Shown in pieces: positions 6,844 through 8,929 of a stretch of 8,929 nucleotides of DNA. Numbering within the stretch: the first letter of the stretch is position 1; each line of letters opens with the position of its first letter. The DNA is from Paracoccaceae bacterium (lineage in GTDB: Bacteria; Pseudomonadota; Alphaproteobacteria; Rhodobacterales; Rhodobacteraceae). Made by a program: the position numbers and the translations under genes. The notes beneath the pieces were generated by a model that was given only the letters and a program-made list of their open reading frames with translations, was not told the origin of the DNA and made no database searches. The DNA is taken from positions 1 to 8,929 of the forward strand of contig JAFGVZ010000208.1 of NCBI GenBank assembly GCA_016937725.1. The letters run 5' to 3'.

Positions 6844-7728
6844 TTAGCCCTCGCGGCGTATTCCTTCGCGCGCCAACCGTTCGCGCAGCACTTCAATCTC
6901 GATATCCAGCTCGGTCCGGTTGTCTTCTAACAGCGCGGCACGGCGCAGGGTGAACTGGCTTTCCAGATCATTCAGCAGCGCTTCGTAATCGGTGCGCGCC
7001 TGCGCATCGCGGCCGCGCGCGTAGAAATCTGCAAACTTGACGGTCGCATCGCGCGCGCCCGTCAGATACACGCCAAGATAACGCCGCGCGGCACTGAGCT
7101 GGCGCGGGTCGTCCTGCACAGCCCGAAACAGCGGGCGGATCGTTTCGGCAAAACGCGCAACCCGGTCCACCAAATGGCGGTCGCCCGCGCGACGAATGGC
7201 ATCGGCCATCTCGGCCAGTGTTTCTTCGGCCTCTTCCACGGCGCGGGCGGCGCGGTCTGTCTGATGGGCGTCGATCCCTTCCATCCCCTTGTCGCGCAAA
7301 GGGTCTGCGCCAAAGGCCGCGAAATGCAGACCCGCACCCAGCGCACCAAAAATCACGGCGTCGACCATGCCCCCGGCCAAGCCCGCCAGACCCAAGCCCA
7401 GCCCGGTCAGGGCAGACCCGAAAATCTTGCGCGGAATGGCCGGTCGGCGCGCAACTTTGCGGGCATCATAGGCGGCTTGCGCCAAGGCGCCTTCGCGCGT
7501 CAGCCATGCTGCCAGCATCAACACCGCAAAGGCACCTAAGTTCAGGGCAAGTCCCATTGGGTCGCTGAAAAACGCTTTCACGGCAAAAGCGAAGGGCAGC
7601 ACGAATAAAAGGTTGACCCTTGCGCCCACAGGATGACGCCGCGCCATCCCCGGAGAGGTGACAGGCACCTCTACAGGTGCTTGGCCAGACGCACCGGGGC
7701 TGTAGCGACCACCAAAGCGCTGCGACAT
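6844..7728 (-). CDS. XpaC-family membrane protein
   Basis: This protein has 294 residues. After a polar N-terminus (1-36) there are two hydrophobic helices (about 37-54 and 60-76), a basic segment 'ARKVARRPAIPRK' (89-101), and a Gly/Ala-rich hydrophobic stretch (about 103-139) that could form one or two further helices. A charged, mainly helical C-terminal domain (145-294) contains the motif 'RYLGVYLTGARDATVKFADF' (216-235), typical of the XpaC family. The family is named after hydrolysis of an indolyl phosphate dye in B. subtilis, but no hydrolase motif is visible and it is best seen as a membrane partner of TelA, which follows 51 bases downstream. The ATG follows the stop of a 26-residue ORF by four bases (TAAAGGTATG), so reinitiation or coupling is likely. 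I am sure of the family; the function is unknown. Confidence 0.88.
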   Translation of the reverse strand: MSQRFGGRYSPGASGQAPVEVPVTSPGMARRHPVGARVNLLFVLPFAFAVKAFFSDPMGLALNLGAFAVLMLAAWLTREGALAQAAYDARKVARRPAIPRKIFGSALTGLGLGLAGLAGGMVDAVIFGALGAGLHFAAFGADPLRDKGMEGIDAHQTDRAARAVEEAEETLAEMADAIRRAGDRHLVDRVARFAETIRPLFRAVQDDPRQLSAARRYLGVYLTGARDATVKFADFYARGRDAQARTDYEALLNDLESQFTLRRAALLEDNRTELDIEIEVLRERLAREGIRREG

Positions 7729-7732
7729 ACCT

Positions 7733-7813
7733 TTAGCCCCCGACCAATGCGACGTAACAAAAGAGCGCCATCAAAAGCGCGTAAGAGGTTTTTTGCAACC
7801 CAGTGCCCGTCAT
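7733..7813 (-). CDS. 26-residue single-helix membrane microprotein upstream of xpaC
   Basis: This short ORF is on the minus strand, from an ATG at 7813 to a TAA at 7733-7735. The peptide begins MTGTGLQKTS and continues YALLMALFCYVALVGG: a short polar, weakly basic start (one Lys) followed by about 15 hydrophobic residues, the size of one membrane helix. Its stop is followed by AGGT and then the ATG of the xpaC-like gene, so termination would place ribosomes on that start. An in-frame stop lies upstream, so it cannot be the end of a longer protein. The Shine-Dalgarno sequence is weak (GGGAT about ten bases upstream), which lowers confidence. I do not recognise a family. It could be a real subunit of an XpaC complex or a leader peptide for translational coupling. 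Confidence 0.55.
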   Translation of the reverse strand: MTGTGLQKTSYALLMALFCYVALVGG

Positions 7814-7849
7814 GCCGGATACATCCCGCGATCGTTAATCACACCGCCA

Positions 7850-7878
7850 GATATATGGGATGATTGTGCATATTGAAA
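7850..7878 (-). promoter_or_regulatory. Candidate promoter of the microprotein-xpaC-telA operon
   Basis: The gap between rluB and the microprotein contains an AT-rich patch unlike its surroundings. On the minus strand TTTCAA (7878-7873) and TATATC (7855-7850) are 17 bases apart and match three and four of six bases of the -35 and -10 consensus. A small dyad (ATATG, 11 bases, CATAT; 7853-7873) lies across the spacer and could be an operator. The match is weak; the position, about 40 bases before the microprotein ATG, is the main support. Confidence 0.3.
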
Positions 7879-7916
7879 GACAAAGCCCGGCGCTGCTTGC
7901 GAAAATCGGCCAGAGC

Positions 7917-7952
7917 CAGAGCCAGTGCCGGTGTCAGAGCCAGTGTCTGCGC
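7917..7952. repeat. Two-copy 18-base imperfect tandem repeat after rluB
   Basis: CAGAGCCAGTG occurs at 7917-7927 and again at 7935-7945, giving two 18-base units (7917-7934 and 7935-7952) that start identically and diverge in the last seven bases. Another partial copy (CAGAGCC, 7911-7917) precedes them. The repeat lies directly downstream of the rluB stop in the gap before the microprotein. It looks like low-complexity slippage. An open frame across it on the minus strand (Asp/Ser/Thr/Gly-rich) has no start or codon support. Confidence 0.5.
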
Positions 7953-7954
7953 TG

Positions 7955-8854
7955 TCAGCTTGGGCGGCGGGGGCGGGGCTTGGCGCTTGGGCGGTCGGGC
8001 CGCTTGGCGGGGTCGGGCCGCGCGCCTTTGCCAACAGGTTTGCCCGTTGCCTTGCCGGTGGCTTTGCCCGATGCCGTGCCCCGCGTAGTCTTTGCTGGTT
8101 TTGCCGCAACCTCTGCACCCGCGGCCCCTTCGCCCAATTGTTCGCGCAAGATCTTGGGTTTGACCTGTTCAACCGCGCCGCGCTTCAGCGTGCCCAATTG
8201 AAACGGGCCATAGCTGATGCGAATCAGCCGGTTCACGCTCAGGCCGACATGGTCCAAGGCGCGGCGAATTTCGCGGTTTCGTCCTTCGCGAATACCCACG
8301 GTCAGCCAGGCATTCGCCCCTTGCTGGCGGTCGATGCTGACCTCCATCGGCTGGAAGCGCTCGCCCTCCAGCGTGATGCCTTGGCGCAGGGGCTCCAGCA
8401 TGGCGGGGGTGGGTTCGCCATTCACCCGCGCGCGGTAGCGGCGCAGCCAGCCCGTGCTGGGCAGTTCCAACCGCCGCTTCAATTCACCATCATTGGTCAG
8501 CAGCAACAACCCTTCCGAGTTCAAATCCAAGCGCCCCACCGACAATACCCGCCCCAATTCGGGTGGAAGCGCATCGAACACTGTCGGGCGGCCTTGCTCA
8601 TCGCGCTCTGTTGTCACCAATCCCAAGGGCTTGTGATACAGCCACAGCTTCGTTGGTTCGGCATCCGGCAATGGTTTGCCATCAACCAGAACCCGGTCGC
8701 GTGGCCCGACATTCAGCGCCGGACTGTCGATGACGCGCCCATTAACCTTAACGCGCCCTTCGACGATCAAGATCTCTGCCCCGCGCCGCGACGCGACACC
8801 TGCCCGAGCCAGAACCTTGGCAATCCGCTCGCCTTGCTTTGCTTCATCTGCCAT
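7955..8854 (-). CDS. rluB: 23S rRNA pseudouridine synthase, RluB type
   Basis: This protein has 299 residues from the ATG at 8854. It isomerises a uridine in helix 80 of 23S rRNA (U2605 in E. coli) to pseudouridine during 50S subunit maturation. An S4 RNA-binding domain (about 9-55, 'RIAKVLARAGVASRRGAE') precedes the RsuA-type catalytic domain (about 69-235). The signature 'GRLDLNSEGLLLLTNDGEL' (106-124) contains the catalytic Asp110; 'REGRNREIRRAL' (189-200) and 'LIRISYGPF' are also family-typical. RluE and RluF share the fold, but the S4 domain and length fit RluB best. Residues 241-299 are a Lys/Arg/Pro/Gly-rich tail, as in other alphaproteobacterial RluB proteins, probably for RNA contact. 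AAGGA six bases before the ATG sets the start; the frame stays open upstream to the window edge, but that part crosses two hairpins and is not typical protein. It is separated by 141 bases from the next ORF and is probably its own unit. Confidence 0.93.
   Translation of the reverse strand: MADEAKQGERIAKVLARAGVASRRGAEILIVEGRVKVNGRVIDSPALNVGPRDRVLVDGKPLPDAEPTKLWLYHKPLGLVTTERDEQGRPTVFDALPPELGRVLSVGRLDLNSEGLLLLTNDGELKRRLELPSTGWLRRYRARVNGEPTPAMLEPLRQGITLEGERFQPMEVSIDRQQGANAWLTVGIREGRNREIRRALDHVGLSVNRLIRISYGPFQLGTLKRGAVEQVKPKILREQLGEGAAGAEVAAKPAKTTRGTASGKATGKATGKPVGKGARPDPAKRPDRPSAKPRPRRPS
8024..8068 (-). repeat. 12-base tandem repeat coding the Gly-Lys tail of RluB
   Basis: The stretch encodes GKAT-GKAT-GKPV-GKG (residues 263-277 of RluB). 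It consists of 12-base units starting GGCAA(A/G), three of them full, plus a partial fourth. The length of such tails can change by slippage without affecting the catalytic domain. Confidence 0.6.
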
Positions 8855-8860
8855 GGTCTG

Positions 8861-8865
8861 TCCTT
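8861..8865 (-). promoter_or_regulatory. Ribosome binding site that fixes the RluB start
   Basis: On the minus strand AAGGA lies six bases upstream of the ATG at 8854. This supports a start immediately before the S4 domain rather than further upstream in the same open frame. Confidence 0.65.
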
Positions 8866-8885
8866 CATCCTTGCCCAAATATCCT
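8863..8885 (-). repeat. Leader motif copy B (TATTT..GGCAAG.ATGAAG)
   Basis: On the minus strand this reads AGGATATTTGGGCAAG followed by GATGAAG, ending just before the rluB start. It matches copy A at 3465-3486 over nearly its whole length. The GAAGG at its end forms part of the rluB ribosome binding site. I recall similar strings between genes in many Rhodobacteraceae, from memory and unchecked. Confidence 0.5.
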
Positions 8886-8893
8886 GGGGTGAA

Positions 8894-8927
8894 TGGTCCC
8901 GCAGGGACCAGAGGGGCAACGCCCCTC
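8894..8927. repeat. Two tandem perfect hairpins upstream of rluB
   Basis: TGGTCCC-gca-GGGACCA (8894-8910) is immediately followed by GAGGGGC-aac-GCCCCTC (8911-8927). Each is a perfect 7-base stem with a 3-base loop, and no base lies between them. Neither strand has a T-run afterwards, so they do not look like standard intrinsic terminators. They lie in the rluB leader, next to leader motif B. The arrangement resembles a REP-like dispersed palindromic element, or an attenuating or stabilising RNA structure. Confidence 0.75.
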
Positions 8928-8929
8928 AA

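Noticed and set aside
5851..6930. Plus-strand open frame of 359 codons antisense to TelA and the end of the xpaC-like gene
   Set aside because: It is rich in His, Arg and Gln with no known motif, and covers two well-supported genes and their gap.
7880..7905. Possible intrinsic terminator of rluB (AAGC, 8-base loop, GCTTTGTCTTTC on the minus strand)
   Set aside because: The stem has only four pairs and the T-stretch is interrupted; not strong enough to call.
7810..8172. Open minus-strand frame of 120 codons overlapping the end of rluB and the following gap
   Set aside because: It lies mostly inside rluB in another frame, has Arg/Pro/Gln-rich composition typical of GC-rich shadows, and has no ribosome binding site or recognisable motif.

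Overview
The window reads as a chromosomal segment of a GC-rich alphaproteobacterium, most likely a member of the Rhodobacteraceae. The reasons are the base composition, gene products typical of that family (a DUF2927 lipoprotein, an SPFH/zinc-ribbon pair, an XpaC/TelA pair, RluB with a basic tail), and a short 'TATTT..GGCAAG.ATGAAG' motif next to two gene starts that I recall as common between genes in this family. The family assignment is inference. I see no mobile elements, tRNA, rRNA or CRISPR.

Layout: the left edge (1-954, plus strand) holds the 3' part of a gene whose product joins the C-terminus of acetate kinase to a complete PduL-type phosphotransacylase, so both steps of acyl-CoA/acyl-phosphate/acetate interconversion sit in one polypeptide. 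It meets the next transcription unit tail to tail, with the two stop codons overlapping in a TTAA. Everything else is on the minus strand. In transcription order from the right edge it is: rluB (23S rRNA pseudouridine synthase, preceded by two tandem hairpins); an AT-richer gap of about 140 bp holding a possible promoter; an unlisted 26-residue membrane microprotein; an XpaC-family membrane protein; a TelA-family protein; a DUF2927 lipoprotein; an SPFH protein with a C-terminal GYF_2-like domain; a double zinc-ribbon protein with a C-terminal membrane helix; a PfkB-family sugar kinase; and dtd (D-aminoacyl-tRNA deacylase).

The spacings from the microprotein through dtd are short (4, 51, 9, 54, 80 or 41, 16 and 1 bases), which fits one long operon. 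Five of the eight genes encode membrane-linked proteins: the microprotein, XpaC, the lipoprotein, the SPFH protein and the zinc-ribbon membrane protein. TelA is a coiled-coil partner of XpaC in other bacteria. The SPFH/zinc-ribbon pair resembles the YdjI/YdjG pair that accompanies PspA in Bacillus subtilis, but there is no PspA here. I infer an envelope-stress or membrane-organising module, with the sugar kinase and dtd as housekeeping passengers. This combination, with its microprotein leader gene, is the best candidate for an undescribed system in the window. No gap between genes exceeds 300 bases.
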